Assembly (NCBI GenBank): GCA_002862265.1 | Contig: PKCQ01000597.1 | Span: 1 to 6,956 of the forward strand | DNA from: Planctomycetaceae bacterium | GTDB lineage: Bacteria > Planctomycetota > Planctomycetia > Pirellulales > Pirellulaceae | DNA length: 6,956 nucleotides | Reading direction: 5' to 3' | In this document: positions 1 to 6,880 of the stretch, in pieces | Numbering within the stretch: the stretch's first letter is position 1 | How the letters are laid out: each line of letters opens with the position of its first letter | Position numbers and translations under genes: made by a program | Notes under the pieces: generated by a model | Told to the model about the DNA's origin: nothing | What the model saw: the letters and a program-made list of their open reading frames with translations, nothing else | The model's database searches: none

Positions 1-1402
1 CTTGGAACGCTTTCTCAACCGATCGCCCCAATTCGCGCCGCTCCTTCCAAAAGTTAACGAGATCTTGCACTTCCTGCGACTCCACGTCACGCCGAAACGC
101 TCGTCTCGCAAAACCCTCCAAGCGATCTGAGACCTGTCCTGTTGAAAGTGACGCGGCATCCAGCAACAGACTTCGACTGCGATTTGGCCATTGATAGTCA
201 ATCGGCCCTTTGATCTCGACTTCCGAAATACGGATATGCGGAATCTGGGCGTGTTGAATCAACGCGATGCGCTGCAGGAAAATCCCTTTCTCGTTTCGAA
301 TCTTCTCTGGAAGCCTGTCCTTGTCATAACGATAGAGCCTTCCGACCATACCGCGAAAGTCATGATGACCGTTCTCAAAGGTAAAACGCGGTGCGAACCC
401 GCGATCCAGTGGAACCTCGAATCGATACCACTGGAACTCGTCGCCTGAAACGAGCCGTTCCGCGAGCAACGGTTGAATTGGCTGGCGATGCACCATATCC
501 TCGATCCGCGTATCGCCAGGACGAATTCCAAGCCGAAAAGGCTCTGCCAGATCGAGCTTCAACGCTTTGGCACTATAAGGCGTATCTTGGTGCGTAGCTT
601 TTGCCAACACACGTACTTCGTAAACACCGGCTACAGGTACACCTTGCCTAAAGTTTGAGATTGGACCATAGCCGCCTTCGATTTTATCGTTGAAGGGATG
701 ATCATAGAGGCAGAGATAGCGGTTGTTGAATGCTTTCTTATGGCCTGACGACAATTCAGCTTGCTGATAAAAATCACCTTTGAAACTCCAACTCTGCTCC
801 TCCGGTTTCGCAGAAACTTCAAAAGCCTTCTCGACGCTCAGCTCGGCCGCCTTGAAGTAGCTCTCAAGGAGATGAGCTGACATCACTTGCGTATCACCGA
901 TCGTATCGAAGCTCTCCGGAGCATCCCTGGGAAATTCAATACTTGGATCGAACATCGTCATATCGATGCCAAGCAGATCTCGGACAGTGTTTCGATACTC
1001 GCGTTGATTCAGACGACGCAACACCGTTCGACTACCCGTGCTTTGCGTTTCTTGCCGCATAGCCTGTAGACGATTCGTCAGTTTTCGAATTCCTTGAAGG
1101 CGCTCTGCGGCAGTTGGTTGCTCCGCATCATCGGGAGGCATTGTCTTGAGTGTCAGTTGGTCAATGGCATCTTGCAAGAGAAGCTGCGAGTCAAAATCCG
1201 CCTTGGAAAGGTCCAGACTTTCTAGATCGCGCTGTCCATCGGGCTCAGAGCCCTGATGACAATCCACGCAGTAGCGGGTTAGGAACGCTTTGCCATTTGA
1301 ATCCAGTTCGTCAAAGCCAAATACAACTAATGCGTTTACAAACGATACGAAAAGCGTAGCTAGCCAGACCGCAAGCTTCAACACATACATGCTAGGCACC
1401 AT
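1..1402 (-). CDS. Exported haem-c DUF1587/DUF1592-type planctomycete protein (5' part, C-terminus outside window)
   Basis: The frame is open from the start at 1402 to the window edge, 467 codons without a stop; its end lies outside. An N-terminal hydrophobic stretch (about residues 8-29) looks like a signal peptide or anchor. It is followed by a c-type haem site CVDCH (Cys45, Cys48, His49) and by MPP at 88-90, the usual Met ligand region of planctomycete cytochrome c domains. Residues of about 125-189 match DUF1587, with the hallmark RRLNQREYRNTVRDLLG. The last 40 or so residues (LEGFARRAFRR...) match the start of DUF1595. DUF1592, DUF1588 and DUF1585 normally follow in this family of roughly 800-900 residues and would lie beyond the window. 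I chose ATG at 1402 because it overlaps the upstream stop as TAATG and has GCGAGG 9 bases upstream; an in-frame ATG at 1390 is the alternative. It should act outside the cytoplasm with haem attached. The reaction is not known. Confidence 0.9.
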   Translation of the reverse strand, partial: MVPSMYVLKLAVWLATLFVSFVNALVVFGFDELDSNGKAFLTRYCVDCHQGSEPDGQRDLESLDLSKADFDSQLLLQDAIDQLTLKTMPPDDAEQPTAAERLQGIRKLTNRLQAMRQETQSTGSRTVLRRLNQREYRNTVRDLLGIDMTMFDPSIEFPRDAPESFDTIGDTQVMSAHLLESYFKAAELSVEKAFEVSAKPEEQSWSFKGDFYQQAELSSGHKKAFNNRYLCLYDHPFNDKIEGGYGPISNFRQGVPVAGVYEVRVLAKATHQDTPYSAKALKLDLAEPFRLGIRPGDTRIEDMVHRQPIQPLLAERLVSGDEFQWYRFEVPLDRGFAPRFTFENGHHDFRGMVGRLYRYDKDRLPEKIRNEKGIFLQRIALIQHAQIPHIRISEVEIKGPIDYQWPNRSRSLLLDAASLSTGQVSDRLEGFARRAFRRDVESQEVQDLVNFWKERRELGRSVEKAFQ

Positions 1403-2730
1403 TACGAAAGGCCTCGCAACGTGCCGGTGCTCGTGGCGAACTGATCCGCCTCGGCTCCAAACTCTTGAAGCATCGAAACGTATAGATTTGTTAGTGGCGG
1501 TCTTCCTACAGCTTTGGCATCAAAACTCAATTGCTTGCCGTGATTCCAGCTGCCTCCAGCTAGAACGACCGGCAGATTCGAATTGGTGTGGGAGTTCGCG
1601 TTGCCCATACCGCTACCGAATAACACACTCGTTTGACTCAACAGGCTACTTCCACCTTCTGCGGACTCTGCCAACTTGCCAAGAAATCGCGCAAACTGCT
1701 GGATCTGATACTCCTCGATTTGAACCAGAGAGTCGATAACGTCTTGACGGTGTCCGTGGTGGGATAAGCTGTGGTAGCCTCCCTTGATGCCAAGATCTTT
1801 AGGATTGAAGTCTCCTCCGATCTCTAACGTTGCAATGCGCGTCGAATCCGTTTGCAGCGCGAGCAAGACCAAGTCGTACAACAACGGCAGATCTTCTACC
1901 ATGTTTCGATTCTTGGGCTCTGCCAGAGGTGCCTTGGGCTTTGGTCGATCTACCCAATCGCGCCTCAATTCGATCCGCTTTTCGACTTCACGAACGGAAG
2001 TCATGTACTCGTCCAACTTGTGCCGATCCGCCGTATTCAGTTGCTTCTCTAGCTGTTTTGATTGTCCTAGAACTTCATCAAGGATTGAAGATTGGAGTTC
2101 AAATCTCTCTGCCTCTTTTGCCTTGTCAGATTTACTCGTACCGACAAAGAGCTTGCGAAACAACTCTTGTGGGCCAGTGATAGGAGGCACTCGGGTGCCA
2201 CTACGCGTCCAAGAAAGTTGGCACCCACCGTGGATGCCAGATTCACTGCCAATCGTCAACGTTGGAAATCGAGTTTGTCCCGGAATGAACCCGGCCGCGT
2301 ATTGATCCAAAGTCATATTGGCTGTGGGCATCGACTTCGCGTCGATTTGCCGAACGCCCGACAAGAAAGCATGGATCGCAAAATGACCACCACTTAGCCC
2401 GTGATCAAGTCCTTCAATTAGCGTGAAATTCTGCTTATGCGATTCCAGTGCCTTGCAGGTCGCCCCGAGCTCATAGTCGTTGCGCGTCACCAAGGATTGC
2501 CGCCTCGCTCCACTTTGATCGCTTTTCGAAACCGCGGACACAGGCCAGAAAGACTTCGGGTAAAAGCCGAGCATATTCCCGATGCACACGATACGCTTGG
2601 GCGAGGCGGTGAGAGCAGGTTTTGTGGCAGTTGCCCCCCTGGCCGAAGATGGCAGCAGTGGCAAGCTCAAGGAAACACCTACTGCGCGCAATACATCACG
2701 TCGTCTTGGATTTTTCATTTCGAGATCCAT
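1402..2730 (-). CDS. DUF1552 family exported protein with twin-arginine signal
   Basis: This is a complete 442-aa protein. The N-terminus has an Arg run followed by a hydrophobic segment (RRRDVLRAVG at 9-18, then SLSLPLL), a twin-arginine-type export signal with likely cleavage near residues 30-33. The body matches DUF1552: EGLDHGLSGGHFAIHAFLSG (106-125), the SMPTANMTLDQYAA stretch (133-146), GSESGIHGGC (161-170), the helical MTSVREVEKRIE (243-254), GGYHSLSHHGH (317-327) and FGSGMGNANSHTNSNLPVVL (371-390). The length fits the family. DUF1552 proteins are widespread in Planctomycetes and Verrucomicrobia and resemble DUF1501 proteins, but their reaction is unknown. The stop overlaps the start of the haem-c DUF1592-type gene (TAATG), so the two are probably translationally coupled and made together. 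The start is uncertain: ATG 2718 (MKNPRRR...) would give a more typical Tat signal without the acidic DLE prefix. Neither start has a clear Shine-Dalgarno site. Confidence 0.93.
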   Translation of the reverse strand: MDLEMKNPRRRDVLRAVGVSLSLPLLPSSARGATATKPALTASPKRIVCIGNMLGFYPKSFWPVSAVSKSDQSGARRQSLVTRNDYELGATCKALESHKQNFTLIEGLDHGLSGGHFAIHAFLSGVRQIDAKSMPTANMTLDQYAAGFIPGQTRFPTLTIGSESGIHGGCQLSWTRSGTRVPPITGPQELFRKLFVGTSKSDKAKEAERFELQSSILDEVLGQSKQLEKQLNTADRHKLDEYMTSVREVEKRIELRRDWVDRPKPKAPLAEPKNRNMVEDLPLLYDLVLLALQTDSTRIATLEIGGDFNPKDLGIKGGYHSLSHHGHRQDVIDSLVQIEEYQIQQFARFLGKLAESAEGGSSLLSQTSVLFGSGMGNANSHTNSNLPVVLAGGSWNHGKQLSFDAKAVGRPPLTNLYVSMLQEFGAEADQFATSTGTLRGLS

Positions 2731-3058
2731 CGCGAGAAGGAAATACGGTTATCGACCTAGGTTGGAATAGATTGGCCACTTTCAGAATCGTCGGCAAATT
2801 CGAATTCCACCATCCACTCGATGATAAGTGCTCCGTCCAATAAGTGCCAACCCGCGGCTCGGAAACACAACCCTATGGGAATGTCCGTGCGGAATGACGG
2901 TGAGATATTCCAGAGTGCACGTCCAATCCTTGCATTCGTGCAGATGCTGGTGTCGAATTGACAAATGATAGGTTCCTGGTTTCCAACCGCCCCGAATCCT
3001 GCAACTCGGTAAGTTAACAAAAATCGATGAATTAGAGAAAACTTATTGTGGCATCGGT
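2731..3058. other. Spacer with no recognised gene
   Basis: About 330 bp lie between the DUF1552 gene and the methyltransferase relic. The longest reading frame is an 87-codon minus-strand ORF (3020 to 2757) beginning with TTG. It has no clear ribosome binding site, signal peptide or family motif that I recognise; its end reads ...LLDGALIIEWMVEFEFADD. It could be a short hypothetical gene, the rest of a decayed gene, or chance. The promoter and leader of the DUF1552 operon should be in this stretch, but I cannot point to a convincing -35/-10 pair. Confidence 0.4.
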
Positions 3059-3238
3059 ATCACAACCGATTTCCAGAACGCGATTGGTTTTAGGGAGCGC
3101 AGGCAACAACGGCCTGAGTAATCAGCTCCATCGCAAGTGGTGCATCGGTTGTCGCAACCTGTCCTGTTTCCAGGCAAGAAACCTCTCTATGTCATTGTCA
3201 AAGCGCTCGCGAATTTCAGCAGTTGAGGACTTCTTGTA
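3059..3238 (-). pseudogene. Decayed N-terminal fragment of a class I SAM-dependent methyltransferase
   Basis: Read on the minus strand, 3238-3179 encodes SSTAEIRERFDNDIERF. After a 1-base loss near 3178-3174 the next frame (3173-3093) gives LETGQVATTDAPLAMELI followed by TQAVVACAP and then a TAA. After a 1-base gain (T3092) the first frame is restored and 3091-3062 gives KTNRVLEIGC. Spliced, this is the conserved N-terminus of a common family of class I methyltransferases (pattern ERFSNLETGQ.AT.DAPL..ELI, then VLDIGCG, motif I of the SAM site). The similarity is lost right after GC, and the frame ends at a TAA at 3034-3032. There is no ATG, GTG or TTG start in frame between the hydrolase stop and the fragment. 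About 60 of an expected roughly 250 residues remain, so it cannot make a working enzyme. It lies 44 bp downstream of the hydrolase gene, on the same strand. Family identity is from memory of the motif pattern. Confidence 0.72.
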
Positions 3239-3282
3239 GAAAGGAGTTGGCAGTACTAACTCGAAACAGTCAAAACAACTGA

Positions 3283-5028
3283 CTATAACTCAAGAATCCA
3301 GTCAGACATGAGTTTGAGTGTGGCTGGATCAAACGTCTCTTCGATATCCCCGTACTCCGATGGCGAGCCGGTGTTCGCATGTTGGAAGAGATGATTGAGA
3401 CCGTCTAGCTCCACAACCTTGTAGTCTTCCGTAGGTGCAGCTTTCAAAGCCTTCTCAATCGCAGGCAGATTCAAGTCCGGATCGACTTGCAGATCCTTGC
3501 TGCCATTGATGGCAAGCACCGCACAGCCCAGCTTCTCGAGGCTGGTAATTGGCTCGTACTGTAAGAAATAGCGCATCCAAGGGCCAGTTAGTTGCGCGGC
3601 TGCGGCTTTGGCCGCTGCATTCGCTTCGGCAGAGTCTTCTCTTGCATCGGTGAATTCGACGACGAGTTCCTGCGCTTTTTCGACAAACGCCTTCTCTACA
3701 AGCGGCGGATCTTGTAATGCCAGTTTCAGTAGCTCTCTCTGAAGTGCGGACTGTTGCTCGATGATTCTTTCTGAAGCTCCACTTGCTTTCAAAATCAAGA
3801 CCGACTGACTTTTCAAGATTTCTTCGCCATTGACTCCAGTGCCAGCCATGAGAATCACAAACGCAAGATCTTTGTCTTTAGCTGCGACCATCGGAGCAAT
3901 TAGACCGCCTTCACTGTGACCGCAGATGCCGATGTGCGTGGTATCGATCCCAGGTAAAGATCTCAAGTATTCCACTGCGGCGGCGGCATCCGTAGAGAGA
4001 TCCGTTGAAGTAGCGCTCGAATAGTCGCCTTCTGATCTGCCTACGCCTCGGTCGTCAAACCGAAGCACCGCAATTCCTTGACGAGAAAAGTGATCGGCGA
4101 TCACCCAAAACGGCTTATGTCCCGCCAGCGCCTCATCGCGATCCTGAGGCCCTGAACCACTGACCATCACCACAGCTGGCTTGGGATCGGCGCCCGGTTT
4201 CGGAATCGTCAATGTTCCAGCCAACTTGATACCGGCAACTTCGTTTTCGAAGGTGACTTCTTGAACGGTATAGGGAAAAGGTTCTTGTGGAGTCTGCGGC
4301 CGATTAGGCTCCGCAGCGCTCGCATGCGCTTCCGCCACATCTACTTTTTCGAGGACGAGCGAAGGTGAAACGAAGCCTTGCTTCCACTTACCTTCTAATT
4401 TTTCGCCATCTTCGCTCAGCGCCCCCACAAAGGTACCTTTTACGCCGGGTACTTCGAAAACGATCTTTACACCTTCCTCACTACGCTCTGCGACGAAGCC
4501 ACCGGCTCGCTGACCAACACTGTCAAAGTAAAGCCTGCCGTCTACGAGCTCCCTAAACTGCACATCCAATTTTTGCACCAGAATGTTGATAGTGCCTCTC
4601 CAAAGTGCTTTCAATTTCTGCTTCGGAAACGCTTCGACTCGATCAAACTTCAGAGGCAGCTTAGCGCCTCCCTGTATCCAATTCCCATCGGCGGATGAGA
4701 TATCGCTATCAAACTTACCTTCAAACCGACCGTTGGAGACTTTGATCAAGAAAGCAAATTCGTCATCGCTTCTTTTCAGCTCCGCCAAGTCGAACTCAGC
4801 GCTGCCTTCGTCAAGGCTTTTCAACTTTCCGTACCAATCGTCACCGCTTTTTCTCAGAGTTACTTCGAAACGAAAATGCCGCTGCCCAGCTTCGAGGACG
4901 CCAAACCAACGCTCCTGCGCAGTGGCTTGCTCAGCTTGTTGAGCTTGAATGGACGCCAAGCCAATCGCCGATGCACATATCAGCACTACAAATGGTCTGA
5001 TGTGGTAGCTTCGCAGAACTTCAGGCAT
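3283..5028 (-). CDS. Exported alpha/beta hydrolase (serine esterase/S33-like) with duplicated beta-rich N-terminal domain
   Basis: This is a complete 581-aa protein. A signal peptide (VVLICASAIGLASIQA, about residues 14-29) is followed by two related beta-rich modules at about 39-132 and 141-230, each ending with an FxG...G.W.QG....L.L..V pattern. From about 255 comes an alpha/beta hydrolase fold: oxyanion-side GSGPQDRD (291-298), FDDRGVGRSEGD (324-335), nucleophile elbow GHSEGG with Ser372, probable acid Asp512 in NGSKDLQVDP, and His546 in GLNHLFQ. The order and the Asp-His spacing resemble the Thermotoga EstD-type carboxylesterases. It probably cleaves ester bonds of small acyl or acetyl substrates outside the cytoplasm; the true substrate cannot be read from sequence. 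An Ala/Glu-rich helical insert (about 401-480) between the Ser and Asp is the likely lid. ATG 5028 has GGAAAG 7 bases upstream, which supports the start. It lies 93 bp after the sulfatase gene on the same strand, so co-transcription is possible but not shown. Confidence 0.93.
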   Translation of the reverse strand: MPEVLRSYHIRPFVVLICASAIGLASIQAQQAEQATAQERWFGVLEAGQRHFRFEVTLRKSGDDWYGKLKSLDEGSAEFDLAELKRSDDEFAFLIKVSNGRFEGKFDSDISSADGNWIQGGAKLPLKFDRVEAFPKQKLKALWRGTINILVQKLDVQFRELVDGRLYFDSVGQRAGGFVAERSEEGVKIVFEVPGVKGTFVGALSEDGEKLEGKWKQGFVSPSLVLEKVDVAEAHASAAEPNRPQTPQEPFPYTVQEVTFENEVAGIKLAGTLTIPKPGADPKPAVVMVSGSGPQDRDEALAGHKPFWVIADHFSRQGIAVLRFDDRGVGRSEGDYSSATSTDLSTDAAAAVEYLRSLPGIDTTHIGICGHSEGGLIAPMVAAKDKDLAFVILMAGTGVNGEEILKSQSVLILKASGASERIIEQQSALQRELLKLALQDPPLVEKAFVEKAQELVVEFTDAREDSAEANAAAKAAAAQLTGPWMRYFLQYEPITSLEKLGCAVLAINGSKDLQVDPDLNLPAIEKALKAAPTEDYKVVELDGLNHLFQHANTGSPSEYGDIEETFDPATLKLMSDWILEL

Positions 5029-5121
5029 GAACGGACTTTCCTTGCCTCGTCTTAATCATTGGTTCGAAACAAATTCGGTCGAAAGCACACGTCGCACCTT
5101 CGACAAAGATCTGGTAGTGGT

Positions 5122-6585
5122 CTATTTAGGTTCCAACCGTGGCACCCAACTATCGTATTGTTTTGCGCTTTGGCCGTGCCAGTACGGCGAGGACCCCCAC
5201 AGCGGTACGGTTGGCAACAGTGCCTCCCATTCAGCCAACTGACGATAAAGTTCACGAAATTCACCGTTACGTTTCTGGGATAAGTCTTCTGACTCTGCAA
5301 TGTCCTCTGCTGGATTAAAGAACTCGGCTGGCCGATGCGAAAGCCGAACCAACTTGATTTCACCGGCTCGGATCGCAGCTTGTCCTTGCAATCGCCAAAA
5401 CAAAGTTCGTGGCACGGGCTTAGCTTTGCCGGTCAATATTGGTAGCAAATCGATACCATCGTAGGCGCCAAACTTTTTGACTCCTCGGGCTCTCGTCTTT
5501 TTGTCTTCGTGAGAGCGAGCTTCGCCCAGTGGCAATGGCTTTGCATCCGCTGCTGCCATGAATGTCGGTAACAGATCCAGGCTCGACATCACTGCCTCGC
5601 TGGTTCGATTCTTAGAGATTTGAGCTGGCCACGACCAGATCATAGGGACACGAATCCCGCCTTCCTTCATACAACCTTTACAACCGGAGAGCGGACCGTT
5701 CCAACTCGCGTTGCCAGTCGCGCCGCCGTTGTCCGAGAAGAAGACAATGAGTGTATTTTCCGTCTGTCCGGAATGCTTCAATTCATCGACGACTCGGCCA
5801 ACTCCACGATCCAAGGCCCGCATCATGGCTGCATAAGTGCGGCGCTTGCGATCCCGTATGTATTCAAAGCGTGCCAAGTCTTCTTCGGTCGCTTGCAAAG
5901 GTCCGTGTGGTGCGTTGTACGAAAGGTACATAAACCAAGGTTTTTCTGGCTTCGATTTACCTTTCTCTTCCTGGCTTCGTTTGCGAATCCAGTCTACTGC
6001 CTCGTCAGTAAAAAAGTCGGTGAGGTAAGGGCTAGAGAACTCTTTCAGCGGATCTCCATTTCTTTCCAGCTTGTTGTTCTCAGGGTCAGGGAAGTAGGTA
6101 TGCCCGCCGCCAAGCATCCCGCAGAAATAATCGAAGCCACGTTCCTGCGGATGAAAGCCTGGCCCGGTGCCTTGATGCCACTTGCCAATCAATGACGTCG
6201 CGTAACCTGCAGCGCGGAGGTGATCGGCCAAAGTCCATTCCCCGGGCGGTAAGCCCAACAATTCCGGGCGAGTCGCGTAGTTGGCCGAAGATTGGTTCAA
6301 GTTACCTTCGTAGCCAAAGCGTCGTGGGTCACGACCTGTCAGCAGTCCCGCGCGGGAGGGAGAGCATACAGAACTAGCGACATAAGCCTGCGTGCAAAGG
6401 ACACCTGACTTAGCCAAGGCATCCATATTGGGTGTTCTCAAGTGTTCGCTACCCATGCAGCCTAAATCCCCGTAGCCCATGTCGTCGGCCAGGATGATCA
6501 GTATGTTGGGCTGAGCAGCTGCCGCAGCGGCGGTCCAAACTAGACCAAGTAAAAGTGCGGACAAAGCGGAAATTGAACGAACCAT
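5122..6585 (-). CDS. Secreted type I (formylglycine) sulfatase, arylsulfatase family
   Basis: This is a complete 487-aa sulfatase hydrolysing sulfate esters. A signal peptide covers about residues 1-24 (LSALLLGLVWTAAAAAA), so it is exported. The metal-binding pair is Asp34-Asp35 (LADDMGYGD). The formylglycine motif is C74-S-P-S-R78, the Cys-type CxPSR site that an anaerobic or FGE-type maturase converts. Further active-site positions are Lys135 and His137 (IGKWHQG), His227 (APHGP), Asp285-Asn286 (FFSDNGG) and Lys303 before EGGIRVP (308-314). The C-terminal subdomain has the family's substrate-side layout ending with FFNPAEDIAE (422-431). All expected catalytic residues are present, so it should be active once matured. 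Planctomycetes carry very many such genes, mostly tied to sulfated algal polysaccharides, but the substrate here is unknown. No maturase gene is in the window. AAGG lies 6 bases before ATG 6585. The gene diverges from the plus-strand gene at 6891 across an inverted-repeat-rich spacer. Confidence 0.96.
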   Translation of the reverse strand: MVRSISALSALLLGLVWTAAAAAAQPNILIILADDMGYGDLGCMGSEHLRTPNMDALAKSGVLCTQAYVASSVCSPSRAGLLTGRDPRRFGYEGNLNQSSANYATRPELLGLPPGEWTLADHLRAAGYATSLIGKWHQGTGPGFHPQERGFDYFCGMLGGGHTYFPDPENNKLERNGDPLKEFSSPYLTDFFTDEAVDWIRKRSQEEKGKSKPEKPWFMYLSYNAPHGPLQATEEDLARFEYIRDRKRRTYAAMMRALDRGVGRVVDELKHSGQTENTLIVFFSDNGGATGNASWNGPLSGCKGCMKEGGIRVPMIWSWPAQISKNRTSEAVMSSLDLLPTFMAAADAKPLPLGEARSHEDKKTRARGVKKFGAYDGIDLLPILTGKAKPVPRTLFWRLQGQAAIRAGEIKLVRLSHRPAEFFNPAEDIAESEDLSQKRNGEFRELYRQLAEWEALLPTVPLWGSSPYWHGQSAKQYDSWVPRLEPK

Positions 6586-6653
6586 CTCGGGCCTTGGTGT
6601 TTCGAGTAAGTGGGGAATTTACACCACAATTGTATTCGGCTCACTCTCGTTGC

Positions 6654-6729
6654 GGAGCAATGGACGTTGCATTCCAATAGTTTTGGCTGATGACATCGTT
6701 TTCAGCCGATAAGCGTTAACGTCTGCTCC
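6654..6729. promoter_or_regulatory. Large interrupted inverted repeat, possible structured leader or operator region
   Basis: Left arm GGAGCA (6654-6659) plus GACGTT (6663-6668) pairs with the continuous right arm AACGTCTGCTCC (6718-6729), giving 12 Watson-Crick pairs interrupted by one 3-base bulge (ATG, 6660-6662). Inside lies a second stem, GGCTGA (6685-6690) with TCAGCC (6702-6707), and an 11-base loop. The element sits in the divergent spacer, 69 bp upstream of the sulfatase start and about 160 bp upstream of the plus-strand start. It could fold as RNA on either strand or be bound as DNA. There is no U-tract after the right arm on the plus strand, so it is not a standard intrinsic terminator. 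Function is unknown; only the pairing is seen. Confidence 0.4.
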
Positions 6730-6773
6730 ACGTAGTTTGATATCAGGCCCACATAACTAGCCCGCCGTTCGAT

Positions 6774-6798
6774 TCAATCAGTGATAACTATTGATTGA
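6774..6798. promoter_or_regulatory. Inverted repeat TCAATCA-N11-TGATTGA, possible operator
   Basis: Perfect 7-base arms (6774-6780 and 6792-6798) flank an 11-base AT-rich centre. The site is 92 bp upstream of the plus-strand ATG at 6891. An imperfect promoter can be drawn from it: TTGATT (6791-6796), 17 bases, then TCTCAT (6814-6819), each matching consensus at 4 of 6. The spacing and symmetry fit a dimeric regulator site, but no regulator is known here and arms this short can arise by chance. Confidence 0.28.
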
Positions 6799-6821
6799 TG
6801 CATGGTCTACAAGTCTCATTC

Positions 6822-6838
6822 GCTCCGAGAACTGGAGC
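6822..6838 (+). promoter_or_regulatory. Short hairpin GCTCC-N7-GGAGC in the presumed leader of the plus-strand gene
   Basis: Five-base arms with a 7-base loop lie 52 bp upstream of the ATG at 6891. The arm sequences repeat those of the large stem at 6654-6729: GGAGCAA at both 6654 and 6834, GCTCC at both 6725 and 6822. The arms could therefore pair in alternative combinations. Weak evidence; listed because of the shared arms. Confidence 0.22.
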
Positions 6839-6880
6839 AAACACCCTGCCGCTAGGCTTGCGAGCGCCTTGCACTAACCC

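Noticed and set aside
259..822. Short minus-strand ORFs of 63 and 90 codons within the haem-c gene
   Set aside because: They are out-of-frame readings of the same strand; the main frame is open across the whole interval with family motifs.
1290..1739. 149-codon plus-strand ORF
   Set aside because: Antisense across the end of DUF1552 and the start of the haem-c gene; no recognisable motif.
1784..2305. 173-codon plus-strand ORF
   Set aside because: Antisense to the DUF1552 gene across its conserved motifs; low-complexity Ser/Arg-rich product.
3053..3070. ATCGGT-N6-ACCGAT hairpin downstream of the hydrolase as a terminator
   Set aside because: The stem is only 6 bp, no T-run directly follows it on the minus strand, and it lies about 210 bp beyond the stop inside the methyltransferase relic.
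3048..3159. Imperfect direct repeat (GTGGCATCGGTATCACAACC versus a similar 23-base stretch at 3137-3159)
   Set aside because: Several mismatches and gaps, and both copies fall within the relic coding region; most likely chance.
5620..6195. 191-codon plus-strand ORF
   Set aside because: It is fully antisense to the sulfatase, whose catalytic motifs are all on the minus strand, and its product shows no family pattern.
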